Source of the DNA: Neofusicoccum parvum | Lineage: Eukaryota; Ascomycota; Dothideomycetes; Botryosphaeriales; Botryosphaeriaceae | Direction of reading: 5' to 3' | NCBI GenBank assembly: GCA_020912385.1 | Contig: CP087210.1 | Location: forward strand, 434,001-498,000 | Length of the DNA: 64,000 nt | In this document: in pieces, positions 44,397 to 55,504 of the stretch | Numbering within the stretch: the stretch's first letter is position 1 | How the letters are laid out: each line of letters starts with the position of its first letter | The notes under the pieces: model-generated | The model's input: only the letters and a program-made list of their open reading frames with translations | Told to the model about the DNA's origin: nothing | The model's database searches: none | Program-made: the position numbers and the translations under genes

Positions 44397-47021
44397 ATGC
44401 CCCTGACGCCGCCAACGCCACCACATCACAGAGCCTCTCCTTCCTGTCCGCAGGGTTCTCATCAAATTGATAAGATAACATGGCATGACGGGACTGCTTT
44501 CTACAGGCCTCCGTCGTCATATTTCTTTGAGAAAAAGGATTTCGAAAAGCATGTTGTCCAGACTCTGGATATTTGCGCACTCTGTCCGCCTGAAGTCTGG
44601 TTCCTAAAGACGAGAAAGCCGACATTATTTCTGGAGACGTTAACGCACGAATTGTTTCACGAAGAGTGCAAGTCCTGTCTAGAATTCGCTAAGGAATCTG
44701 AGGAGGACCCTCTCTGCCATTTTTGCCAACATTTGCGAGTCAGGCATTTGTCGAAATGCGTCTCAATCCCCTTCGTCGTTTCTTTGGTATTTCCCCCATT
44801 GCAGAATCTTGAGAAGAATCTCGGTTGCGCATTCTGCCGATTGGTGTTTGAGGCAGGGACGAAGCAAGAGCTCGACAAACGCATCTCGCCAACTGTCCAG
44901 CTACTCTCAAACGAGGTACGGCGACTCTCCAAGGACGCCTATGGAGACCACAAGGATTACATTTCGGTAGCCAAGGAAGCCTGGTTCCAAGCCTTCCCTT
45001 GTGACTATCAGTATCTGCGCGTCAGCATCTACGCACAAGATCCACCTAGCTCGCCCCATGAGAGTATAGCTGTTGCTGAAGAGCTTGATCGTGGTGAAGC
45101 CTCCAGACTCAGTGGACCAGGTTGGAGGATAATGAAGAGACATATGGAAAGGTGTTTCTCATCTCATAAAGAATGCCACGGTAATTACGCAAAGTCACCG
45201 CCAACCGATTTTCGAGTTATCGATGTAAATCTCAGACGGATTGTGAAAGCGCCGCCGCAGTTCCGCTTTGTCGCATTAAGCTACGTCTGGGGACCGGTCT
45301 GCAACCCCCAATGGCTCCAAGGAACTTGCGAATCAATTACGGATCTCGAAAGAATAGGGAGCTTGGAAGCCACTCGATTACCCAACACGATCAACGATGC
45401 CATCGAAGCATGCCGCAATCTCGGAGAAGATTTTCTCTGGGTTGACCGGCTCTGTATTATCCAGGACGACGAAGAGCATAAGCAACATCAGCTTGATGGG
45501 ATGGCTGCGATCTTCTCCTCTGCGCGCTACGTCCTCGTAGCCGCTGACGGCGACAGTATGGCTTGTGGTCTGGCAGGGATGAGTCGGCCACGACAGAAGC
45601 GCCGCAGTGAAATGATCTCCGGTCTTGAATTCACTTATACACCGCTCGATAAGTCCGGAACTGTGGACCACTCGGCTTGGATAAAACGTGCATGGACTTT
45701 CCAAGAGGCCGTCTTGTCAAAACGGAAACTCTACTTCACATCAACTCAACTGTGTTACGAGTGCGAGTGTGGAGTTGAACATGAGCATTATATGAATCAT
45801 TGGATGTTCAAGCACAATGCGCAACTGGGAGGACACTTCAATGCTCTACGGCTCAAATCAAATCCAGGGCTGACAAGAATTGGCACGTACAGCGGATGCA
45901 TTCGTCGGTATACACGCCGCTCGCTCAGCAAGGATTCAGATCTCTTGAACGCCTTTCTTGGCATCCTCGACGCTCTTTACGGTATTGAGAACACGACGTT
46001 CGGATTACCACGTCCGGACCTGGACCAAGCGCTCCTCTGGCACCATGAATATATGCCCAACCTTTATGAGGACCCCCAGCCGCTCTTCCACAACGGAAGC
46101 CTGAGGGTACCCACCTGGTCATGGCCATCTATGAAGGGGCCATTGATCGGCTCGCTTGATCCTAGTAGAACGTTCTGTGGAACGCTCGTCCAGTGGTTTG
46201 AGGGGTCCGAACAAGGACTCCAACGGATCGATACCAGCTGCTCATCGGCATTTGAGGAATGTGACACGTCGAGTCCAATTTCCAACAAAATGAGACGGGT
46301 GTATGCGGCCATCGCATGGACCGAAGGATGCTTTGAATCCGAATCACCGTTTCCAGCTTTGAGACGTACTAGCGCCTCCAACATCTATGAGGACCTCCCC
46401 CAACGCATACCTGAGGATGAGGGTTACTTCGATGGACACCTGAACCCAGGTGGATGGAAGTGGCAAGTACCAACTATCCCTACATCCAGTTTCTCTGCTT
46501 TCGATGCACATCTTTGTCAACGTTGGCCATGTTACAAGGATTTCTGGAAGGAGGCTTTTAGCCCAGACGTCTCATGGGCGGCTGATTTGGATTGCCACAA
46601 TCAGCCCGGTCGACTATTCACCCGTGCTCAGGCCGCGTTCTTCAGGCTAGAGCCTGGAGCCCAAGTGGTCCGTATCGTGGATACAGAAGGCAAGTTGGTG
46701 GGGTTTTTGGATGGGGTTGGATTCTGCATTCAAGCCTTTTCGGATTCTACGGTCGAATTTGTTGCTCTTTCTGTGTGCTCCAGAATCGAAGCTATAACAT
46801 TTTCCCCGAATCCAGAAATTCCCTTACTTTCTCCTAATATTCCCATGCCTGAAATTTCATACGTAGATGCCAGCGGCTCCTTCCTCAGTCCCTTTCCAGT
46901 GGTATCAGTCATGATGATCGAGAGGAATGGCCCACTCGCGCGCCGAATCCATGTTGGGTGGATCTATTTGCGGAAGTGGGTGGAAGCTAAACCGGTGTTC
47001 AAGACACTTATTTTGGAGTAG
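44397..47021 (+). CDS. HET-domain (heterokaryon incompatibility) protein
   Basis: Single exon from the first ATG (MPLTPPTPPHH), 874 aa; 61 codons upstream are open but begin with TTG and have no ATG. Before the HET domain lie several Cys pairs (CALC, CKSC, CHFC, CAFC) and CFSSHKEC, the usual zinc-like preamble of fungal HET proteins. The HET core runs from about residue 290: RFVALSYVWG, then LPNTINDAIEACRNLG, LWVDRLCIIQDD and the later WIKRAWTFQEAVLS. HET proteins trigger or regulate allorecognition cell death when unlike strains fuse; the domain is distantly TIR-like. No second het gene, NLR or HeLo partner is adjacent. Codon use is less GC-biased than in neighbouring housekeeping genes, as is common for this expanding family. 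Confidence 0.93.
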   Translation: MPLTPPTPPHHRASPSCPQGSHQIDKITWHDGTAFYRPPSSYFFEKKDFEKHVVQTLDICALCPPEVWFLKTRKPTLFLETLTHELFHEECKSCLEFAKESEEDPLCHFCQHLRVRHLSKCVSIPFVVSLVFPPLQNLEKNLGCAFCRLVFEAGTKQELDKRISPTVQLLSNEVRRLSKDAYGDHKDYISVAKEAWFQAFPCDYQYLRVSIYAQDPPSSPHESIAVAEELDRGEASRLSGPGWRIMKRHMERCFSSHKECHGNYAKSPPTDFRVIDVNLRRIVKAPPQFRFVALSYVWGPVCNPQWLQGTCESITDLERIGSLEATRLPNTINDAIEACRNLGEDFLWVDRLCIIQDDEEHKQHQLDGMAAIFSSARYVLVAADGDSMACGLAGMSRPRQKRRSEMISGLEFTYTPLDKSGTVDHSAWIKRAWTFQEAVLSKRKLYFTSTQLCYECECGVEHEHYMNHWMFKHNAQLGGHFNALRLKSNPGLTRIGTYSGCIRRYTRRSLSKDSDLLNAFLGILDALYGIENTTFGLPRPDLDQALLWHHEYMPNLYEDPQPLFHNGSLRVPTWSWPSMKGPLIGSLDPSRTFCGTLVQWFEGSEQGLQRIDTSCSSAFEECDTSSPISNKMRRVYAAIAWTEGCFESESPFPALRRTSASNIYEDLPQRIPEDEGYFDGHLNPGGWKWQVPTIPTSSFSAFDAHLCQRWPCYKDFWKEAFSPDVSWAADLDCHNQPGRLFTRAQAAFFRLEPGAQVVRIVDTEGKLVGFLDGVGFCIQAFSDSTVEFVALSVCSRIEAITFSPNPEIPLLSPNIPMPEISYVDASGSFLSPFPVVSVMMIERNGPLARRIHVGWIYLRKWVEAKPVFKTLILE

Positions 47022-47334
47022 AAGAAAGTGTGCCTAATATTTCTCGTCTGAGAGGCTTTCCCCCTTTTCTCAATATCTCTCTCTGTCTCCTCCCCCCCTA
47101 CTAATTCCCATCGTCGACAACATAGAACTCCGACTGAGTCTGCATACATTTTTTTCAAGAGATGCTTCTTTTTCTATTGCCACGTCACTTCAATACCACC
47201 CCATAGAGTATTTGTGAAGAGTTTGATTTTCCCATTTAATCTACCACGCATTCTGAGAGTCTACTTCAGTTCCACTTGTGCTGCATCCCCACGCGCACTC
47301 TTCAAACCAGACGTGACACGACAGTGTGCGCACC
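47022..47334. other. Convergent intergenic region HET / hydrolase
   Basis: 313 bp with T- and C-rich stretches after the HET stop, probably 3' UTR. Nothing else is seen. Confidence 0.4.
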
Positions 47335-48504
47335 TCACTTCCTCCCCGCCTTACCCACCCTCTTGAAAAACGCATCCGCCTTCCCCAACACCTCCGCATA
47401 CTCCTTCGAGAACCCCACAACATGCCCCACCAACGGGATGTCATGCGGCGCGTACGGCACGATCTCCAGCTCGCACGGCACCCCGCCCGCCTTCTCATCA
47501 TTCACCCTCTTCAGGCCCTCAAAAAACTCCACGTTATCATGAAACAGCAGCTCCCGGCCGCCCGTCTGCACCCACACCGGACACGGGCTCACGTACGGGT
47601 GCGCGCCGCCCGAGACGTACGGCGCCACGATATCCTCCTCGGACGCGTAGACGCGGCAGCCCCAGGCGCCAAACTCCTCACTAATATAGTCCGACGCGAA
47701 GTTCGGGCTGCGCGCGATCTGCGCCGTGTCGAGCGCGATGCAGGGGTTGATCCACGGGCTCCACAGCCAGGCGCAGGCGGGCGGGGGCAGGCCGAGCGCC
47801 GCGCCCTCGGCCGCCAGGTAGCGCAGCAGCCCGTTGACGATGTTGCCGCCCGCGCTGTCGCCCGACACGATCACCCGCTCCGCCGGCACGCCGCGGTCGC
47901 GCACCAGGTGAGCGTACGCCGTCACTGCGTCCTGCAGCGGCGCCGGGAAGCGCGCGGACGTCGGCGCGCCCGCGAGCCGGTACTGCGGGCAGTAGACGTG
48001 GCCGACCGACGGCGCGTGCCGCAGCATCGTGCGCGCGAGGTGGCCGCAGTCGCTCTCGCGGCCGTCGCCGAGGACGAAGGCGCCGCCGTGGAAGTGGAGG
48101 ACCACGGCTTTGGCGTCCGGGGAGGCGGTGCCGTTGGCGGTGGTGGTGGGCGGGTTGTAGCGCTCGGGATACCAGGTCCCGCCGATGCTGGCCGGCTTGG
48201 TTTCGGCGTCGTCGAGGGGCCCGCGGTAGAGGGTGGAGGCGGCCGGGGGAGTGATGACGAAGCGGTCGCCTTCGGGGCCCGGGGCCATGGAGAGGGGGAC
48301 GTTGACTTCGACTTTGGCGCTGTGGTAGACGATGGCGCGGAGGAGGCGGAGGCCAACGGCTTGCCGGTGTGTCCAGTGCGGGTCGGGGCGGAGGGAGGGG
48401 AGTGTGTAGACGAGCATCCAGCAGGGGATGCGGATGGCTTCCAGGAGGATGGCGTAGATTGTGTAGAGGGCTTTGACGGGGTGTTGGGTTAGGATGGAGG
48501 ACAT
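47335..48504 (-). CDS. Alpha/beta hydrolase (HSL-like esterase/lipase fold 3)
   Basis: Single exon, 389 aa, starting at the ATG at 48504. A hydrophobic N-terminal stretch (YTIYAILLEAIRIPCWMLVY, residues about 14-33) may be a membrane anchor or signal anchor. The catalytic machinery of the hormone-sensitive-lipase class is complete: oxyanion HFHGGAFVLGD, nucleophile GDSAGGN, acid in GGRELLFHDN and His in APHDIPLVGH. It is predicted to hydrolyse a carboxylic ester; the substrate is unknown. Fungal relatives act in xenobiotic or secondary-metabolite ester cleavage as well as lipid turnover. No intron is needed. Third-position GC is so high that the opposite strand is also open over nearly the whole gene, which I treat as a shadow. 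Confidence 0.92.
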   Translation of the reverse strand: MSSILTQHPVKALYTIYAILLEAIRIPCWMLVYTLPSLRPDPHWTHRQAVGLRLLRAIVYHSAKVEVNVPLSMAPGPEGDRFVITPPAASTLYRGPLDDAETKPASIGGTWYPERYNPPTTTANGTASPDAKAVVLHFHGGAFVLGDGRESDCGHLARTMLRHAPSVGHVYCPQYRLAGAPTSARFPAPLQDAVTAYAHLVRDRGVPAERVIVSGDSAGGNIVNGLLRYLAAEGAALGLPPPACAWLWSPWINPCIALDTAQIARSPNFASDYISEEFGAWGCRVYASEEDIVAPYVSGGAHPYVSPCPVWVQTGGRELLFHDNVEFFEGLKRVNDEKAGGVPCELEIVPYAPHDIPLVGHVVGFSKEYAEVLGKADAFFKRVGKAGRK

Positions 48505-49381
48505 GGTGGCGGTGGGCGGAGGGGCGTCGTTATGGCAAGAACAATGGCGTTGGTGAGAATTGATCTGATCCAGTTGGTGTTGAAGATGGCCGCCGGGACC
48601 AATGCACGTGAGTGTTGCCGGGAAGGGAAGTCGAGAGGGAGGTGAGCGGACTCGAGGGGAATTGAGGCCGTGTTAAGCAGTGGATCACGGAGGATGGCGG
48701 ATGCTGATATGGCGCTCGAGGGCGTTTAGCTTGAGGCGGTCCATTGGGCGGCTGTCAGCGGGGCGGAGTGAGTAAAATGAGGTCTTACGGCCGGAGGAGC
48801 TGGCGTGGTCAACTGCCTAGGTTTTGGAGATGATCGTGCGGATTCAGGTGAAAGCGGAGCGCCGAGTTTGGCTTAAAGTCGACCCTCGCGCTATGGTTTC
48901 CCTGTTAGTTGGGTCGTGCGAAGAGCTGGAGCGGGCGCGCGGGGTGGAGTCGTGCCGGCGGAAGAGCACGGGCGCGTGCCGAGGCACAGGGACGGTGACG
49001 GCGCTAGTGCGTGGCTATAGCTCCGCTGCACTGCACGGGGCCGCAGAAAGCCAACTGTCACGCCCCAGAGTGGACGGATCCCTCGGGAGAAAACAAGCGC
49101 AGGTGGTGTAGACAATATAGATTACCCTCCATCTATGTAAAGCGGTTTGCGATGCTTTAGTCCCAGTAAATTGAGCGGTGTCCAAAAATCAATCCCATGG
49201 CTATGCGTAAACGACTGAGAAAAGTGTAGAGACAAACGACCGAACCCCCAAAAAACTGCCGAAACGATACAGAACCAAAAACAGACCCACGCGCTAGAAA
49301 CACATTGCCTTCCAGTCATGTTACGTAAGAACCGTCATCTACAATCATCGACACACCCCACACTGCTCCCCATTACCTCTC
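48505..49381. other. Hydrolase promoter and calpain 3' flank
   Basis: 877 bp. The segment beside 48505 is G-rich on the plus strand and should contain the hydrolase promoter. No gene or RNA is recognised. Confidence 0.4.
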
Positions 49382-52300
49382 TCACCCCTGCCGGGACCTC
49401 TCCATGTTGGCAGCAGTGCTGCCAATCGTGTCCATCAGCGTTTGGAAGGTGCCACTCTCACCGGCCTTGCTGGGGTCCGGCGTAACAATACCAAGACCCA
49501 TAGTTGCGTCCTTGGCAGAGTCGTCCACATCAAGAGTCCTGGAAATGCCCTTGCCCCTCTTCTGCTCTTCACGCTTCGGCCTGACCACATCAATCGTGAC
49601 GTCCGTGTCCTTGCTGTAGACGCGGAGACCAACGACGCAGACAGCATTCCAAGGGTCGCGTTCAAACTCATCATCCGGATCCTCTTCCTCGTGGTCCTGG
49701 TGGGGAGGCGGGTTGTGGCCGCGGTGGTCGCCGAGCATCTGGACCTTCTCAAACAGGCTAACCTGGTTGCGGTTGTCGTGGAGTTCGTCCTCAGAGTCGG
49801 AGTCGCTGGTGGGGTCATCGAGTTCGGAGTCCCAGGAGAGCTCACTGTCGCTGATGCCCGAAGCGTCGATCATCGAGCCGGCAGCGGATGAGGCACGCGA
49901 GCGGTTGATGCGGATGTTCGGGACACCGCCGGGGAGTGGCGAAAGCGTATCGCGACGGCGAGGTCGATGAGGCGCCGGAGAAGTTCCACGGCGGTTGCCC
50001 GAGGGAACTGGAGAGGTGTTGCGAGAATTCTTACCGTCCTCATTGTAGCCACCACGTCCCTCGTTGTAGCCACCACGTCCCTCGTTGTACCCACCACGGC
50101 CATTGTAGCCTCCACGTCCCGTGAATCCCTTCTCAGGGTTGGGTGAAGCAGAAGGTGACCGACCGCGCGAGCCAGGAGGAGGTGTGCCAGGGCGAGATCC
50201 AGGCTGTGGCTCTGCAGTCTCGTTGTAGCCACCCCTGCCATTGTATCCCCCGCGACCAGTGTAGCCGGCACGAGCAGGAGAAGGAGCCCGTTGATGTGGT
50301 GTGCCAGAACGAGGCTCAGAAGGCGGCTCAGGAGCCTCATTGTAACCGCCACGACCGTTGTAGCCGCCGCGGCCATTGTATCCACCACGACCAGTAAAGT
50401 CTCCAGAAGGAGAGTCACGGCCCTCGATGGGGATCGTGTCGGCAGGAGGGCGCCTGTCAAAGCCAGAGGATGGAGCACCAACTTCGGGAGTGCCCAGAGA
50501 ACGAGGGGTGTGAGGGCGAGAATCCGATGCAGCTTCGCCCTCGTTGTACCCACCGCGACCTTCATTGTAGCCACCACGCCCCTCGTTGTATCCACCGCGT
50601 CCATTGTATCCGCCACGGCCTCCAAAACCGGGCTCCCCGTCGATCGGAGTGGGAGCCTGGAAGGTCAGAGAGGGCGAGTTGTGGTGCGAGGGAGCCCTCT
50701 CCTCAGCAGGCTCAGTGACAATCTCCGGGAATGACTCAGTGGAGCCATTGTATCCACCACGACCGTTGTAGCCTCCGCGGCCCTGGAAAGCGCGCGAGCT
50801 CTCCATGGCATTGTGGGCTGCCTCAACTCGCATGGGGACCTGGGCACCGGAAGTCGAGGACCTTCCGCGATGGTGAGAGCGGACAGATGGCCTCGTCTCA
50901 TCAGCATCATCACCGCTCATGGAAATTCCAAGAGGGTCAGCACTCTCGGCAGGCATGTTGTCCATCGAGCCAGGGGTCGCAACCCCATTGGCCAAAGCTC
51001 CTTCGACTTGCTTAGCGGCGCGCTTTGCTTGCTTCTTCTGCTCCCGGAGCTTCTGCTTCTGGCGGTGCTTGCGCATCTTCTCGTGATGCTTCTTCTTCTT
51101 GGCTTTCTCCAGGGCTTTGCGTTCCTTCTTCTCACGGATCCTATCCTCTCTGCCGAGCTGCTTGAACTGGCCCTTGGCGTGAGCGAGGTCGTAGCTGAGG
51201 CCCGTTGAGAGCAACTTCTCCCTGCGGTTGAAGCAGTTGGCCCGAATGACCTCGATGGGAGTGGGCCGGGTGTAGCGCTTCGCTGTGATCTTGAGGAGCA
51301 CGGTGTATTTGCCAGGCTCGAGGTCAAGTTCGGTGCTAACGGAGCGCTTCATGTAGTACGGACCGTTGCTGCGGACGATGTAGTCGGGCTCGTTCTCCCG
51401 ATGGACACGGAATTGAAGGTGGAAATCGTACGGGCCCTGGAGACCCTCGAAGTAGCGGTCATCGAGTTGCTGGAGGACAATGACCACTGGACTGAGCTTG
51501 CTGATAGTGATGCTGAACTTGGTATCGAGGTAGTCGACCGACCAGGGAACATTCAAACTCGTCCACTGCTGGGTGATAGACCACTCCGGGTCGAACAGTC
51601 TCGTGCGGTCGAAATGCTGGTAGTTCCGTAGAAGGTCCCTGTAGCTGATCCAGAAGACACCGTCGTCTCCGAAGCGGTGGTTGAGCTTTTGCATCCACTC
51701 CGGAGTCCACTCCTCGGAGCCGTCCGACCACGCTCCACGCCATTCGGTCTTTCCCCAGGGGTTTCTAAACACTGTCAGTCGATCTTCTTTCATTTCAATT
51801 CATGCGCTTGACATACCTGAGCTTCAGCAACTTCTGCCCTTCGATCTCCCTAGCCTCCATGATGGAGTAGGCGTGCTTCTCTTGGATACCTTTCCTCTCA
51901 CCATAGCTGCCGCCCATCTGTCCACAGCCAAACAGGAACTCCTTGTTTACTTGCATGAGCTCGCTCCAGAACTTCTTCTTGTCCAGGATGTCTGTCGAGA
52001 AGAGTTCCGAGGTCACACCCCCGGTGAGATCCTCAATACCCTCCCCGACGAAGCCACCATCAATGGCAGAGTAATCGCCATGAGCCTTGGCATAAGCCTT
52101 CTCGAGGAGCGGCAGCCAAGTCTCATTCGGGTCACTGCATTGCGCAAAGTACAGCGCTCTCGAGCCGGTCTGCATGACAGTGCGGTACTCATCCTCCGGG
52201 CTCTTTCTGTTCTGCAGCTCGAGCCATTGGTGGCGGTCGCGGATGGAATCGTCAAAGTCCTCCTTGATCAGGTAGAGCTTGTCGTCGATTACCTCGGAGA

Positions 52301-53192
52301 TCCACTCTCCATCTAGGATGCGTCAGTCTCTTGGCATTGATAAGGGTACGAGACCCAATACTGACCTCTGTGAAAGACAAAGCCGTAGACACCGACTTCT
52401 TCATCCCGCTCCACGCATACGCGGTCAATAAGATCCTTCTTATTGCTCAATGTGCAGAGCGCTGACATCAGCCAGCAGTCGCCATCATTCCCTTGGCGAA
52501 TGTCGTTTGCGGACGCGCCATCGACGAAGAATTGCGGGTTCTCGAAAATGTCCTGGACCCCCTGTCAGCGCCACGTCCGTGGCCGTAAGCGCCAAGACGA
52601 TTGCGGCTTACCTCTATCCTCTTCACAGACATGGGCTTGAGATCCGACGTGGTCTCGTCCAACGTGGTTAGGCAGTCCGGCGGCACGCCCATCTGCTTGC
52701 TTCGCCGGAAGTCGGTCTCCAAATCGAAGTGGGGATCTGAGTGGCGACCGTATCAGCACATGGCCAGAACGAGACATGGATTACGCGGCAGCCCTCACCT
52801 CTGTACTTCTGGTTGATGCGGCGGCAGTCCCGCACTATCTTCCGGACCTTCTCTCTGCACGCGGCCACGGCTTCCTCGTAGGAGGCGAGCGCATTCTGTG
52901 CCCGCGGGCTTCCGGCATCTTTCTTGTGGTGGGCGGCGGCGCGCTTTGCGTATAGGTTGTCGGGCAGGATGGTGAAGATCTTGCCGGGGTGCTTGGTGGT
53001 GAACTTGTCCCAGAACTGCTCCACGTCCTTCTGGGGATGTTGTTTCTTCATCTTGCGACGGGGTGGCGCCTGCTCGGGCGGCGGCGGTGGCGGCGGAGAG
53101 GGATCTCGTGCGGACACGGAGGGAGCTCGCGAAGGGGGACGCGAGCGCGACGAGGTTTCGAGGAATTCAAAATTGGACCTGGAGCTCGACAT
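49382..53192 (-). CDS. Calpain-family cysteine protease with C-terminal RGGYN repeats
   Basis: Five inferred exons: 53192-52799, 52736-52612, 52561-52366, 52312-51817 and 51764-49382 (1197 aa). All joins keep frame and rebuild the calpain core. The triad is Cys202 in GNDGDCWLMSAL, His385 in EKHAYSIMEA and Asn405 in RNPWGKTEW, so the protease should be active. A Pro/Ser-rich N-terminus precedes it. After the C2-like beta-sandwich region (about 430-560) comes a Lys-rich coiled coil (EKAKKKKHHEKMRKHRQKQK). The stretch about 731-980 then carries five clusters of GRGGYN units, 15 in all, separated by Pro/Ser/Arg linkers. An acidic segment and a conserved-looking tail (PWNAVCVVGLRVYS) end the protein. 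Predicted activity is calcium- or signal-regulated limited proteolysis. It is not PalB/Rim13-like in architecture. The RGG/Tyr-rich tail suggests RNA or condensate association, which is inference. Confidence 0.92.
50037..50787 (-). repeat. RGGYN minisatellite arrays within the calpain gene
   Basis: Five arrays of 18 bp (GRGGYN) or 21 bp (EGRGGYN) units, at roughly 50038-50124 (4 units), 50219-50262 (2), 50335-50396 (3), 50535-50628 (4) and 50743-50786 (2). Silent differences between units show they are not all from one recent expansion. Linkers between arrays are themselves similar (Pro/Ser/Arg/Gly/Thr-Pro-rich), giving a higher-order repeat. Confidence 0.9.
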
Positions 53193-55504
53193 GGAAACGG
53201 AAGGGAGCGGAGGTGTCGGCGGCTACTGTGCTTCAATGACCGGGGTGCTGTGGGCGGTGGGACGAGGTGCGCTGGGCTGGAGAGGTATGCCGGCCATGGC
53301 GAGGCTCTGCGCGGCGGTTATATAGCGGCCTCGACAGCGCGGCCTCCAAGGAGGGTTGAGAAGAATGGAGGAGACTGCGGCTGAGCTGCTGGCATGCGGC
53401 AGCTCCATGGTGCGATGGCGCGGGCTTGGAGGCGTGTATTTTCAGAGCGGCAGCGGCAGGTGGGGGCGGTAAGGCTCAGGGCTGCCATTGCGCACACCCA
53501 TGCCGCACGCGCCGGGCCACTCACAGCGCGCGCCCTCGCCCTCGAGCGCACGACAAGAACGGGCGTGTGGCTGCCCCTCAGCTGCAGCCCCGGCTCGTTC
53601 CAGCATGTGCAGCAGGCAATCGGAGTCCTCTGCGCGACAGGCGGCTGTGCGGTGCGAGTGGCCGGCCCGCCGTGAGGACGTGGGCGGCCAGCAGGCAAGC
53701 AGGCAGAGAGCTGCCTAAGCCAGGGGCCCCGGCGTGCCGCTCAATGACGGACATGGAGAACACCAGACACCGCGAAACACCGGGAACCACCTCCCTCACC
53801 GCGCCCGGGCTGCGAGCTGCGTTGCACGCGGGCGCCGGGGCGCAGAGCTGCCGGCCTCTGAGCTGCGATGCGACGTCCCGGGTGCACGGGTGCCGCCCTT
53901 GTCTGAACCCACCACCCGGCACCCCACCGACCACGACGTACTATTTTCGTACCGGGCTGCCGCCTGCCATTGGCTGCGTGTTCCTGGGGTACTCGGGCTC
54001 TGGATTGCGGGCACGCCCGAGCGGTTCGTAGGGCTGCTCCTGCACACCGCGGCCTGCGCGCCCAGGCTCCACCTCACCGTTGCCGGCGCTCTGCTCGTCT
54101 GGACGAACTCGTCCCAGCTGCATTAGGCAGGCATGCGGCCTGCGGATGCTGACTTGGGAGATGCACGCGGGGGCACACCGCGCCCCAGGCACGGCGCAGA
54201 TGCATGTCAGCAGACCACTGACGCGAGCCCTCTCGTTGACAGCCCCAGCACTGTGACTCTGCGCTGCCCCTCAGCACCTCGCTCGGAGCCTCCCGTTGAG
54301 CACTCGTTCCGCTCTGTTCTGGCCGCTCGCAACGCCATGGTCTGACTGCTGACTTAGGCGCAGTTTTGCGAGCTCGTCACCGTCTCTCCACGTTCTGTTG
54401 GTGGGAGCTCTCGAACGCACCAGGCAGACTTCAGCGTGGCGAGCTGGGCGTGGGGCATGTGAAGTGTAGCAGCTTTCCTTTTCCTGTGGATTACTAGTCA
54501 GCCTTCGTCACAGTGCTGACCGCTAAGCTGGGTCCCGCAACGGCACCACCCATTCTATCGCACCCGGCCATTGCTCATCATGAATAAACGCCGACGGCCA
54601 AAGATAAGTGGCTGGTGACGGCTATTCGGGATGAAAAAATTTTTCGCCACTCAGTGGCACTGTCGAATAGTTCTGCCTTGCGACCATTCTTCTAAAAGCG
54701 GATGCTGAGGATTGATCGTCCCTCTGAAACTGAAGGATCACCCAGCTGCTACGGAGCAGGCTGAGTTTGTTTGCCTCATTGAGAGTCATGCGATGATGAT
54801 CTGGCCGGACGGGTGGTGACTGTCCTGCGCCTTGGTAGAGGGTCGCCTTCTTGATCATGTTCCTGAGGAATGGGAATGTCGCGGTCAGGTAGGACATACC
54901 CTACAAGGCAGTGATAAGCCGGCGCACAAGACTCATGGAGGGGTGTGTCATGTCAAAATATAGAATCCGTATACTCGAATCGGAAGTGATGGTCCGGCGT
55001 ACAAGGCGCAGGCGGACTAATCGGCACTTTTCTCGCCTATGCAGATGGCGGAGAAGAGATCTAAGACAGCATAAATGTCGTACATTTCGGCCAAAAGGCG
55101 TCCAAGGCCGCAACTACTCAGCCTTGTGTCTTTAAGCCGAAGGTGAGCGGGATTCAATGGCCTTTTGTTGATTTGAAAGAAGCAGTCTTTGACACGTGGG
55201 GCGGTCAGCACTTCGATAAAACGATTTGAAATGACTCAATTGCTGCTACCAGAAAAGACCGGGGTATAGTCGCTTCGGGTATAAAGATCACTGTAAAAAT
55301 GCATTGCGGCGACAAGTAGGAAAACGAGCCGTGCAAGCAATAGCGAATGTGGTAGCAGCATGCAGTGGAAAATCCAGAAATCCCCTTCAAACCCTCCTCA
55401 CTTTTTCCACAACCAAACCACCCTACCGAACGCTCAGAACTCCCAATGGCTAAGCGATATAGCCGTTACCCTCGAAACCCATTGTTATGCTGAATAGAAG
55501 TGAT
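53193..55504. other. Long gene-free interval between calpain and the Ala/Glu-rich gene
   Basis: 2.3 kb. The left end holds the calpain promoter. From 53400 to 54350 the sequence is GC-rich, with spurious frames on all strands. A 91-codon minus-strand frame at 54622-54897 has coding-like codon choice and an AG just before it, so it could be an orphan exon or gene relic, but nothing joins to it convincingly. No repeats or RNA genes are recognised. Confidence 0.4.
53319..53325 (-). promoter_or_regulatory. TATA box of the calpain gene
   Basis: On the minus strand the sequence reads TATATAA about 130 bp before the ATG at 53192, in otherwise GC-rich DNA, so it stands out as a core promoter element. 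Confidence 0.45.

Noticed and set aside
47326..48492. 388-codon plus-strand frame over the whole hydrolase gene
   Set aside because: Mirror of a GC3-biased gene: the minus strand has the full catalytic motif set, and the plus frame is Arg/Ala/Val/Gly-rich without motifs.
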